From NCBI GenBank assembly GCA_012274445.1, contig JAAROD010000011.1, positions 1,178,001 to 1,242,000 of the forward strand: a stretch of DNA of 64,000 bases, in the 5' to 3' direction. The notes below the pieces were generated by a model. It searched no databases. It was not told where the DNA came from and saw only the letters and a list, made by a program, of their open reading frames with translations. The translations under genes were made by a program, and so were the position numbers. This document shows positions 35,702-46,678 of this stretch, in pieces (position 1 is the stretch's first letter; every line of letters starts with the position of its first letter). Origin of the DNA: Sclerotiophoma versabilis. Lineage: Eukaryota; Ascomycota; Dothideomycetes; Pleosporales; Didymellaceae.

Positions 35702-36888
35702 ATGGCCAGTGCCAACGCTGCTGTCAATCAAAACGCGGTTGCCGTGGGTCTGGAAGACCTTAAAAATGGTAAGGGAACCAGTTGCTGGGCTCTCACATGG
35801 CGCATGGAAACTGATGTCTTGCTAGACAACGTGGACTTCGGGCTGCTTGAGCAGGCGTTTGGCCCTGAGAGTCTTGGCATCATTGTTGTGAAAGACCTGC
35901 CTGAGGAGTTCCACGGACTGAGATCGAAGCTGCTGTCATACTCCTCAGCTCTCGCTAGCCTGTCGCCAGCGCAACTCGGTACGTCAAGGCCCATCCAGCC
36001 TTCTGCGCTACATCTCACAGACTCCTTGCAGAGAAGCTTGAATCCCCTGCCTCCAAGTGGCTCGTTGGATGGTCGTGCGGAAAGGAGACGCTCAAGGACG
36101 GCCAGTATGACACACTCAAGGGCTCGTACTACGTCAACTGCGCTCCTGGATTCGAGGAATCGCAGAAGTCAGTCGCCGAGAGGTATCCATCCTTCCCAGA
36201 GTACACAGCACCCAATGTGTGGCCGGAGGAGGAGCTCCTGCCAGGCTTCGAAGAGACATTCCGTGAGCTCACCACCTTGATCATCCATGTTGCTGTGCTT
36301 GTTGCTCGCGCCTGTGACAAGTACGCCGAGGCCAACATTGAGGGCTACCAAAAGGGATTCCTGGAGCACCTCGTCAAGACAAGTGTGTCGACCAAGGCCC
36401 GGCTCTTGCACTACTTCCCATCCCCAGAAACCAGCAGCGGGGCTTCAAACAGATCCAGCGGCGACGAGGATGACTGGTGTGCTACTCACCTCGATCACGG
36501 CTGCTTGACTGGTCTTACATCCGCAATGTTTGTCGACGAGGCAGCACATGCGCCGCAGACGGGCAGGGCATTTGCACCTTTGAAGGAGCTTGAGCGCTCG
36601 CCCGACCCAAAGGCTGGGCTCTACATCCATTCAAGGACCGGAGCGACGGTCAAGGTCGGGATACCGCGGGACTGTCTCGGCTTCCAGACGGGCGAGGCTC
36701 TTGAGATCATCACCAAAGGCAAGTTCAAGGCTGTTCCCCACTTTGTAAGAGGTGCTGGGCCGGGCATTGGCGGAAGAGTAGCTAGGAACACACTGGCCGT
36801 CTTCACCCAGCCTAACCTGTGGGAGAAGGTGGACGAGAGGAGAGATTTTGCCGCGTTCGCAAAGGAGATTGTGGAGAAGAACCACTGA
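35702..36888 (+). CDS. 2-oxoglutarate/Fe(II) oxygenase-like protein (clavaminate-synthase-like fold)
   Basis: Probable non-haem iron dioxygenase of the isopenicillin-N/clavaminate-synthase-like fold. Exons 35702-35768, 35826-35978 and 36032-36888 give 358 residues. The facial triad is visible: His-x-Asp at about H226/D228 (ATHLDHGCLTGL) and distal His at about 310 (AVPHFVRG), with the co-substrate-binding Arg at about 325 (GRVARNTLAVF), the expected spacing. N-terminal FGLLEQAFGPESLGIIVVKDLP and YYVNCA match the fold's early strands. No targeting signal. Fungal members of this group are widespread with unknown substrates, and no biosynthetic cluster surrounds it. Confidence 0.85.
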
Positions 36889-37948
36889 GAGGTTGGGGAA
36901 TGACATCATTTGCTACCTGAATCTTGACCTCACGCGACGGTGCAAAAGTGCGTTGACTGAGTCGAGGCTTGACGGCCTGGACTTAAGCGTGGCCCCCAAG
37001 CACGGACGCTGCCGAGTCCAAGCCTGCAGCCAGGTGCGCAGAGCCTCAAGCCCCAGCGCGCCGCTGTTGGCGTGCCCAGCAGCGGCGACGACGACAACAA
37101 TAACCACCAGCTCCATGACGATCAAACGCGACGCATCGTGGGGAAATAACTGGACGACGACTTTGCGCGTCCTCCGACGCTCCGATATTACCACCTGCGG
37201 CTCTTTCATCTATCTTGGGGGATCTGACGCGGCTGGTGCAAGTGGCGCGGCGTCGCCTCAAAGATTTCATCCCGGGCCAATGCACTCCCATCATGCACGC
37301 CAACCGCTTTGAACCACCAAATCACAAACACTCACCCTTTGACGTTTGCGCCACACCTTGATCGCGTACTATGTTCGTGGGCACTGGCCGCACCGGAGCC
37401 CTTTGGTGCAACGCTGGGCAGAAAGACATGGCCCGCCTAACCCGCACCAGCCCCAACAGCAGCGTGCAACTGCACTCCGCTGCGTCCGGTCAGTGGCCGT
37501 GTCCTCCAAGCTCGTCATTCCTCGCTGTGCCGAGTCCCGTGTGGCTGCAACTCATTCGCGCGGGACCAAGCCATTTCCATTGCCAAGCCGTTGTGATTGT
37601 GAAACAGGTGGGGAGCACATGGATATGCTTCTCCAACGCCTAGCATATTACGCGGCCACCCATGCACGCTCCGGCGCCTCTTACCCGTTGCAGCCTGAAG
37701 GCCAATTAGACAGGTAAAACCCAGCGTCAATCGCTGCTACTCCTGACAGCCTTTATCACGCCAAGCCCCATATCCGACTACCCGTTTCTCTTAACTTCCT
37801 GCTTGGTACGCGAGCTGCCGTCAGAGTAGCGCTATAGCTGCCCCAGTCGCTCTTTCATCCTTTCTTTGTTTCCTTGTATTTGTCGCACCTATTTATCCAT
37901 CTGCGCCTTGCTATTCCCTTGCTTCACTTGCAGTTCGTACTTGCTTGC
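36889..37948. other. 1.06-kb intergenic region
   Basis: Tandem plus-strand spacing. A pyrimidine-rich stretch at about 37845-37940 precedes the acyltransferase start and probably marks its transcription start and leader. No gene recognised. Confidence 0.55.
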
Positions 37949-39473
37949 ATGACTTTACTATCAAAGGTCCCGTTATCGCTCGTTCGCGCCACAGTTTCTG
38001 GACTATCGTCAACCGACTCGGGCGCTTCTACTGCCAGCATGGCTTCTAACACCCGCCAAAATGTGACGTGGGTTGAGGTATGTATCTGAACAATGACGTC
38101 TCCATTCTACGCCTAACACACCCAGGGTGTTCGAGGAGTTGCTTCCTTCTGGGTTGTTGTAACACATCTGTGCAGAGCATGGGATTACAGCCTTTGGTCT
38201 CCACGCGACAGCGAGAATGCTTCGCCGCAACTACTCCAGCTTCCTTTTCTTCGACTGCCATGGCAAGGGCGAATCGGAGTCACCATGTTCGCCTTCCTCA
38301 CTGGTTATGTATGCGCAATCAAACCACTTCGACAGGCAAAATCGGGCAACATTCCAGCCGCTCTGACTACACTTGGAAAATCGGCTTTCCGCCGACCGCC
38401 CAGGTTGATCATGCCCGCTACCATTGCCTTGTTCATTGCATGGTTTTGTGCCCAAATTGGAGCGTTCGAAATTGCGCACCGCAGTGATTCCCACTGGCTG
38501 AGACGTTCCGTCCCACAGAACATTGGTGGTCTTGACACCGAGATTCCCCGTCTATTGAGGAACTTCCAAGGAGCTTGGTCTGGTTCTAACAACGAGTACG
38601 ATGACCATCAGTGGGCGCTGCTCCCTTTGCTCCAAGGCGCTTTCCTCATCTACGTACTTCTTTTCGCGACCGTCTTTATGAAGTTCCGTATGCGCTTGTT
38701 CACTTGCGTTGTCCTGTTCTGGTGGTATTGGATGCGAACCAGCCCCGAGAAGGGTATGTAAATCTCCCACTGTCCGTTGTTCTCACGATGCTGACCGATT
38801 TGTAGAAACCTTCGAGTGTCAGTTCCTCTACGGTGTTATGCTCTGCGACATTGGCTCCGAGAAGGGCTTCCGCGACTTCGTCAATAGCTACCCCAGGGTT
38901 CGACGAGCAGTTCTGACGACACTCATCGTCGTTGGCTGGTACGTTGCCTGCTTCCCAGGCGAGCACTGGGAGTGGGCTAGCTGGTCCATTCAGCTCAAGA
39001 GCATTGGCGATTGGGTCATACCCGAGGGCGCTGCAAGCTACCCTAAGCGCTTCACTGCTATCGGCTGGGATCTTATGGTCACTGGAATTTGGCTCTCGCC
39101 TAGCCTACAGAGCATGTTTTCTAACAAATTGTTCATGTGGGTCGGCCGCAACAGCTTCGCAGTTTACCTCACCCACGGCACGGTTTTGAAAGTTGGCCTT
39201 GCACGATTGATCTACGGATGGTCCACCGCACCCTACCACGTCGAGCAGCCTGCGAACGGTGAAGGAGACGCGATTGAGCACTACATCCCTCGATCACAGA
39301 ATTGGCTCGTTTGGGCTCTCGCCATTCCCACCTTCTTCGCCGTTGAATACACTATCGCCCACCTCTGGACCACCTACGTCGACTCGCAGTGCGCAAAAGC
39401 CACGAAGTGGCTCGAAGAGACCATGTTCGAGAAGGACGAAGATGAGAAGCACGGAGTTGCAAACATGGCATAG
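37949..39473 (+). CDS. Acyltransferase-3 family integral membrane protein
   Basis: Member of the acyltransferase-3 family (OafA-like), polytopic proteins that transfer acyl groups to sugars or other substrates. Exons 37949-38077, 38126-38753 and 38806-39473 give 474 residues. The family start WVEGVRGVASFWVVVTHLCRAWDY, with the conserved His, is rebuilt across the first splice. Then come RIGVTMFAFLTGYVCAIKPL, RRPPRLIMPATIALFIAWF, LLPLLQGAFLIYVLLF, a long luminal part, and VGRNSFAVYLTHGTVLK, the second family signature. About 10 TM segments. An alternative start at 38039 would shorten the N-terminus by 30 residues. Substrate unknown. Confidence 0.88.
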
Positions 39474-41173
39474 ACACAAGGAAGCCCACAGCCAGCGCCG
39501 CCTATGAGTAGCCCTTGACCTGCTGGAACCAGGGACATTGTCTTTTGTTTTATAATGAACATTTCTTTTGTCATTACATTCGCGGATACCAATACGTTGT
39601 TTTCGCATTTTCATGGAGTTTGTTGGGCACCGACCTGGAATTACCAGGATGGAGGAAAGAATTAGAAAGCCTAGACGAGCATTGCAATGTCTCGATAAAA
39701 ACGACATGGGCACCGCGCAGGCACACAAGCGTGTCATGATATCATGTGTAGAGCATGCTAATATCTACTTAATGAACATATGCAAATTCACCCTTTGCGC
39801 CAACTACCGCCAAGCATGCTTCTCAAGTCTAGCGTACTACCAATACCTTTCGAACACAGTCCATCAAGTTTTCTGGCACAGCCTCTGCCAACTACCCCTC
39901 AAACCCAGTATTTGAACATTCCGACCCCTCAGCCAGCGCCCAAAAACTCACCAGAGCACCTCAGATCCAGCCACTACTTAATGACAGTGACGTCCTCGTG
40001 CATGCGGGAAGCCTCTGTCGCCACATTGCCAATGCTGCCAAGATACGGCGCAACGCAGTACGGAAAGACGGATGCAAGGGTGCGCCTCCCGAGGGTGCAA
40101 CCGCAGAAAGTACGGTGTGCCGACTTCCGAACTCTTTAGGGTACGTACAGAGACAGGTGTGGGGGAACCATTTTGGCTATTTTCGTCAAGGTAGAGGTGT
40201 GACCTTGATTTGTTAGTAGGTCAAGTGGTGTACGTATGTCTTGGTTAGTGGATTTATGGTGTTAAAGTGAGGTTGATGGTACGGAGTATTGGTGTCAATG
40301 TTGCATCGAAGTAAGGTAAGCGCTCACGTCTGTGCACCCCAGCAAATCCAGGAAAACATGATGAGATCGGTAAGTTCACTGACAGTATATGCCAGACCAT
40401 TTAAAGATACATGGACTATGACTTCTGCTGGTTTTCAGTAATAACCTGTTTGGCATGTCGCTCCTTTCAGGTCTATGGACGATGCCGAGCAGAGTCGGGC
40501 TCGGATGATAGCTACACGTGAGCAACCGAGACATTGAGTGCACCCTTCTCTCGTCTTGATTGGGGAAGGCGAGCACTAACACGGTCTTTAAGAGCTTGGT
40601 GTGCATGCAGGAGCTCTTGCTCACTAAGGCAACATTGCCATTGTGTTGCCCGCAAGTTGAAACTCAACACCACTCTTCCAAGTAACGACTGCACACACTC
40701 TCCGTTGCAAGTGTAGTCCTAAGCAACCCCTGACTTGATTAGGGGTTGCAACAAAAGTAAAGATCCTTACACCATCTCGCATCGTATCACATGATACCGA
40801 TGCGACTATGTGTTGGCGCTTGATGGATGTCACCCGCCCCACTTGTATATCCAAACTTTGAGGCTGCGCGGATGCAAGCGGAGTGGAAGCCAGAGATAGG
40901 TCTGTAGATGTGGCAATGCTGCAAGCTTTTTAGCCTCAGGAGATAGGTTGAAATACATAGTCGCATAATTGGTACGGCAGTGTGGTAGTGGAACATGTCC
41001 GCTCTTTGATGAGAGGAAAAGTGAGGTTTGAGATGCTGAGGCTACGATCAACGTACCAACGTAAAAACAGTGACACAACGTAGAAGGGAAAGTGTGTCGC
41101 TTAATTGCACATTTGTGATTGAAAAAAAGTAGGTATCTGCATTCTACATAACGTCAAATCTCCACCAGCGCGT
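39474..41173. other. 1.7-kb convergent intergenic region
   Basis: Between the 3' ends of the acyltransferase gene (+) and the alcohol dehydrogenase gene (-). It is long for a convergent gap in this window (others are 150-700 bases). I see only short unrecognised ORFs and no repeat; an unannotated non-coding transcript cannot be excluded. Confidence 0.5.
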
Positions 41174-42618
41174 CTAGTACCTGGTAAGAGGAGGCGACTT
41201 CTCTGACGCAGGGAAGGACCACTTGGTCTCGACAAAGACCTTCTGCATACCATCGGCCTTCTCCTCAAACTTGTAGTAGACCTTGTCAAGATCATCGAGG
41301 CTGACGCGGTGGGTCACCATCTTTGAAGGGTGGATCTGCTTCTCCTGAATCATCTTGAGAAGGGACTCCCAGTACTTATGGACGGGCGCTTGGCCGTTAC
41401 CAATCAGGCGGATACCGCGCTCCATGAGTGAGCCAATGTTGAAGTGGTTTGTCTGAACTACGTTAACGGGTGTTTGGGATGATGAATTGAGGAAAAGTAT
41501 GACTTACGAAGCCAACATAGACACCGGTAATACCGCAGCTACCGAAGTTTCTTGTGCTGGTAATCATCTCGTTAACGAGCTCAGATGTGTCGGTTTCAAG
41601 GCCAAGCATCATCTCGAAGTAATGGGCCCAGCCCTTTGCGTACTCGCCGGCTGCGCACTCAATGGAGACATCGGGGCCGCGATTGTCAACCAACTCCCTA
41701 AGCTTGCTTGTAACCGACTCGCCCTTGCCGAGCTTAGAGAAATCGACTGTCTCAATATGGGGGTAGTTCTTCTTGATGAAGTCCAGTCGCCAGTTCGAGT
41801 CGATCATGATGACCTTCTTTGCACCGTTCAGCAGCGAGAACTCTGCGGCCATCTGTCCAATGGGTCCAGCACCCCAGATAGCAACAACGTCGTCCTTCTT
41901 TACACCAGTATCAACTACGGCATGCCATGATGTGGCGAGGACGTCGGAAAGGAAGAGACCCTCCTCGTCGGGGACATCATCAGGAAGAGGGAGGAGGTTG
42001 ACGTCGCCGTAGGGAACACGAGTATACTCGGCCTGTCCACCAGCAAAGCCACCTGTAAAGTGGGAGTAGCCGAACATGCCTGCAGTACGGCCACCGTACA
42101 TGGCGTTCTCGATTGTGTTGTCATTGGTCTTCTCGCACTGCGAAGAGAGCTTCTGCTTGCAGTAGAAGCAGTCACCACAAGCAATCTGGAAAGATGCAAC
42201 TACACGCTGGCTGCATGATCTGTCAGTATACGTCCTTGTGCAGGCTTGCTGAGACGTACCCCTTCTTGAACTTTGTGACTTGGCTCCCAACCTCGTCCAC
42301 AACACCGCAAAACTCGTGTCCGAGAATGTCACCCTTCTGGAGCTCAACGACTGTTCCGTGCAGCAGGTGCAAATCTGAACCGCAAACCGTGGATCCAGTA
42401 ACCTTAACGATAACGTCGCGCGGCTCCATAACCTTGGGCTTCGGACACTCGATCATCTCGACCTTGTTCTTGCCCATCCATGCCAGAGCCTTCATCTTCT
42501 CTCCTGAAGGGTTGGCATAGTCTGCGGAGTTGCCAGGATTTGTGACGTTCTGCGCTGTGGTGGCTTCACCGCCGTGGCCAATGACCTTCTCGGCCTGCAA
42601 AGCAGCTTGGGACATCAT
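41174..42618 (-). CDS. Zinc-dependent alcohol dehydrogenase (MDR superfamily, GroES-like)
   Basis: NAD(P)-dependent oxidoreductase. Minus-strand exons 42618-42260, 42210-41508 and 41452-41174 give 446 residues. Catalytic zinc ligands: STVCGSDLHLLHG and GHEFCGVVDEVG. Structural zinc cysteines: CGDCFYCKQKLSSQC. Cofactor fold: VAIWGAGPIGQMAAEF, then VIMIDSNWRLDF, where the Asp after the second strand favours NAD. The long lobe (NAMYGGRTAGMFGYSHFTGGFAGGQAEYTRVPYGD) resembles glutathione-independent formaldehyde-dehydrogenase-like enzymes. The N-terminal 40 residues precede the fold and do not look like a strong presequence. The start at 42618 is the first of two adjacent ATGs; the upstream frame has only GTG. 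Substrate not determined. Confidence 0.9.
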
Positions 42619-44403
42619 CTTGAGCGACTGTTGCACTGTTTCTGCTTCGTGTAGATTATTGGTGGCGCACTGAGTGATCTTTAAAGACGAGAAGTTTAGA
42701 GGGCAGAAGTTGGAAGTTTGTTTGATGGAGGAGCCGCAATACAGAGGGTCGCACCTATTTTTCTACAGCCAACAGGCACGCAAATCGATGACATAGGTCT
42801 AACAACATAAATGCACGCGCATCAGTGCCGCAGCTCTTCACAACTACCGACTGGCCGGCAATGCTCATTCGCCCTGTAGACGTGCCCAGAGAGCTTAGCT
42901 CAACGTCATGACCTGATGAAGAAGGCTACAGATCCGTTGTATGGAGCAGGGGGTGCATATCGAGCTTCACACTGGTGATGGTATTTTCCCGCAATGTCAT
43001 GTCGATGTCATGGTGGGGCAGATGACCGTTGAACGCGGGTGTGGGGCAGGGGTCAAACTTGAGCTTTGTCAGCGAGGAATACGAGTGAGCTCCAGCGGCA
43101 GCTGGAGGGGCACAGGGGGAGGGGGGGAATGTTTTTTTATCGCAAAGTGAGGACCGTGACGGCGCAATCAAGCGTCTGCAAAAGCGTAACGCGATACTGG
43201 TGTAGCCGACAGACAGCACGTCGGCGCAACCCAGAGGTTATTTGAAGCTGTTCTGCAGGAAACAAACGAAGCTGTCCGCAGCACATCAACATCTCATTCT
43301 AGAAGTGCGATATTACTCTGAATATCCCGGACCCACTTGAGCCGATGGAGCTGCTCGTGGCATATAGGATTGTTCGTTAGTCGAGTGTTGGTGGTGCATA
43401 GATCTTCCGTTGGCGACTTGTTTGCGCACACAGCTACCTACGCGTCCACAGCGCGTCATTCTGCAAGCTTGACGCGTTCACAGCTTCTGCAGCTGCAGCT
43501 CCCCCGTCGACACAGCAAAAGAAGCTTCCATCCGAGGCCTGAGGATCATCCTTCGAAGACGGAAAACAACTTACATTCTAGTTGTTTCATCAGGCACGTA
43601 CCAGGGCGCAATGTGGATTCTTACCAACCAAACCTTGACAGCACAACATTTTGGTAATGCGATGATTCTTCCTCGACGCCATGCACAAAAATGCAGTGGC
43701 AGTCAATGAAAAAGCACTCTTGCGAATGAAAGCCAGCAAAAATTGCGCCGGCGGCGTCCCCGAAGGAAAGCCGTACCCCAACCAGTCCGCGCTGTGCAAT
43801 GCAGCTGATCGAGGTAGATGAACCGAATACTTGAGCTCGGACATCCCAACAAGGCTGTGAAGTATTAGCAAAATAGTAACATGTCGGGGGCAAGGAAGAC
43901 TGACTAAGTATGGAGACCACGAAGGGGGACGGGCGTCGAGCTGTGTTTAAGCCATTAAAGCTTGGGCCATGCTTACGTGATTCGCGAAGCCGCAATTTAA
44001 CCGGCGACGCTCCAACCTGGCCGTGCTGGTGTGAAGATTTGCAACTTCACTCAAATCCGCGCACACGAGAGATGTAACGGTGTCACAGGCAAGTAAGTTC
44101 ACGTACCTTTTGCAGTAGCTCGATGGTGTCTTCAGTGTTCGATGGACGTCCAAGGCCTCTTTGGAAGCTACTCCGAATGCTTCGTTTGATTTAGGAGCTT
44201 TGGATGGCGCTTCAAAGCTGCATTGAACGCGCCTGACTCCACCGTCTACTTCCCTTTCTACATGATGAACAATTATAGAACCGTTGCGAATGACGCCTTC
44301 GGGCGGTTGATTTCAACAACTCTTTGCACATATCTGATACTTCAACTTCCGTCTTTGTCTTTCAATTGATCGTTCTAGTAGGAAGCTGACTGACGAAGAA
44401 ATC
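42619..44403. other. 1.8-kb divergent intergenic region
   Basis: Between the starts of the alcohol dehydrogenase (-) and MSK1 (+) genes. A G-rich tract lies at about 43104-43128. Short ORFs, none recognisable. It presumably contains two separate promoters. Confidence 0.55.
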
Positions 44404-46164
44404 ATGAGCAGACCCTCACTCCTATTCTTGCGCCCGTACCTCTACCGAGGCACTCAACCTCTCAAACCGCATCATGCTCAGGCATACTTGTCTTTACAAC
44501 GCCGATTCAAGCAGACTACCGTCGATGTGTTCACCGGGCCACACGATGTTGAGAAGCACAAGCGGCTCGAGCAATTGAAGAACGTCAAGCCACTAGGTGA
44601 CTACCATCCGCAGTTGGTGTACCCTGCGGGCGCCGAGGCACTCTCTCTTCGAGAGTTCAATGCCAGGTTCGCGGATATCAAAGAAACGAGGCCTGAAAAT
44701 GTCTCCGTGTTCGGTAAGATCGACGACACAGAGCTTAAATAGCTTCGGTGTTGATAATTTCAGGAAGGGTTCGCTCCGTGCGGCTAGCAGGCTCCAAGCT
44801 GATGTTTCTTGACATCGAACGCGATACCCAGAGACTACAGGTTATGGTAGAGCAAAAGAAGCTCAGCGAAGATGATTCAGGGGAGAAGCTCAAGAGCTTA
44901 AGGAAAGTAACGAGAATAGGCGATTGGGTTTGTACGTCACACGGTCCTGTCTCAGATATATGTGAACTAATATTCCAAAGTTGTCGAAGGAAATCCTACG
45001 AGGACCTCGTCGGGTCAACTGACCGTCCTTGCCCTGAAGGTTCCTCAGATACTTGCGCCTTGCCTTCATCACATTCCTGACAAAGTCGACAATGCCGAAA
45101 CGCTTGCTCGACGACCTCACATCCACTCGCTCACGAGCGACGAGCCCGCTGATACCCTCAGACTTCGCGCACTAATATACGACTATGTAAGGACGTCGCT
45201 CATACAGACTGGGTTCCTGGAGGTGGAAACTCCGATGTTCGACGTCAATGCTGGAGGTGCAATTGCAAGACCATTCGAGACAGTCGCGAACGAGATGTCT
45301 AACCTGCCTATCAGACTCAGGATAGCGCCTGAGCTGAACCTCAAACGTCTGATTGTTGGCGGTCAGGACAAGATCTTCGAGATTGGCCGCGCCTTCAGGA
45401 ACGAAGGCGTTGATAACACCCATAACCCCGAGTTCTCAACGTGCGAGTTTTACGATGTCGGCGCAACCCTTCCTCAGCTCATCGAGCGAACGGAGCACCT
45501 CATTCACGGCTTGCATGGCGCTATCGAGTCCCTCCGATTTACATACTTCCCTACCCTCGCGGCACCGGAAGGCATCGATTTCTCTGCGCCTTTCGCAAAA
45601 CTCCCCTTTATCCCGACCATCGAGAAAGCCAGCGGTCGCACACTCCCCAACCTCGCTTCGGAAACGGCAACAGCAGACATGTTCACCCTCTTCAATCAGC
45701 TCTCTATCGACATCCCACCCAACCCGACGCTGCCGCGCCTCCTCGACACACTTGCTGAGGTTTACATTGAGCCTTTGTGCCAAAATCCCACATTCATAAC
45801 CCATCACCCCGAAGCCCTCTCGCCACTCAGCAAATCCTTCCTGTGCCCTACCACCTCGCAGCGCGTTGCCGCGCGCGTGGAGCTCTTCATCGCCGGCCGT
45901 GAATACGTGAACGCGTACGAAGAGGAGAACTCGCCGTTCGAGCAGCGGCGGAAGTTCATGCAACAGCAAGAATATCATGCCGAGGGTCAAGGTGCTATCG
46001 ACGAGAGCTACCTTGAGGCTCTGGAGTGGGGTATGCCGCCGACGGGGGGTTGGGGATGTGGGCTGGATAGACTGGTGATGTTGTTCGCGAGTAAGAACAG
46101 GATTGCAGATGTTTTGCCGTTTGGGACGTTGAGGAATGTGGTTAGTATTGCAAAGACAAAGTGA
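44404..46164 (+). CDS. MSK1: Mitochondrial lysyl-tRNA synthetase (class II)
   Basis: Charges mitochondrial tRNA-Lys. Exons 44404-44713, 44764-44931 and 44981-46164 give 553 residues. The N-terminus (MSRPSLLFLRPYLYRGT, Arg-rich, no acids) fits an import signal. An OB-fold anticodon domain contains VFGRVRSVRLAGSKLMFLDIE and GDWVFVEGNPTRTSSGQL. Class II motifs: motif 1 around LIQTGFLEVETPMFDVNAGGA, motif 2 RIAPELNLKRLIVGG...RAFRNEGVDNTHNPEF and motif 3 GWGCGLDRLVMLF. The second intron uses an AAG acceptor (44978-44980), supported by frame and OB-fold continuity. Confidence 0.93.
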
Positions 46165-46678
46165 GATGCGCGGGACGGTGAGTGTACGATTGTTTGTCGT
46201 CTAGGGTTTCGAGTATATGGACAAGTGCCCTTCTTTCGAACCTACTATAGCCAGGCTCCAGGCTTGGAAATCACGGGCAGCTCGAGCAAGATGACACTTA
46301 GTGCTTCAAAACTACAATAATTCTTGACCGAAGATTGTTTGCTCTCAGTGGCTCCCGCAGTTATGTCGCCTAGCACATATCTTTTGAGGACCTACGCGTG
46401 GAACGTTGAAAGATATATTAATACATCTCTGTGCAGTACAGTCATGCTCCTGTGAAGCCCTGCTTGCATCTTGGCCTATCAACAGACAATCTCATGTACG
46501 ACCCTGTGCATGTTGAGATTAGACGCCTTCCATGCAACCAGGCAAATCATGCACCCTTAGTATTCATCCCCCCAACTGTGCGCCAGACCATGCAATGCCA
46601 ATAAAAGAATTGAAACAAAGGAAATGACGAAGTATAACCTAAATGAGGAGGGAAGAAATAATGGCGTCAAGACAGCCA
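46165..46678. other. Convergent intergenic region
   Basis: 3' flanks of MSK1 (+) and the 1341-residue protein gene (-). No gene recognised. Confidence 0.6.

Noticed and set aside
35702..39473. Secondary-metabolite cluster suggested by an oxygenase-like and an acyltransferase gene
   Set aside because: No core synthase, no pathway regulator and no transporter dedicated to them; neighbours are housekeeping genes.
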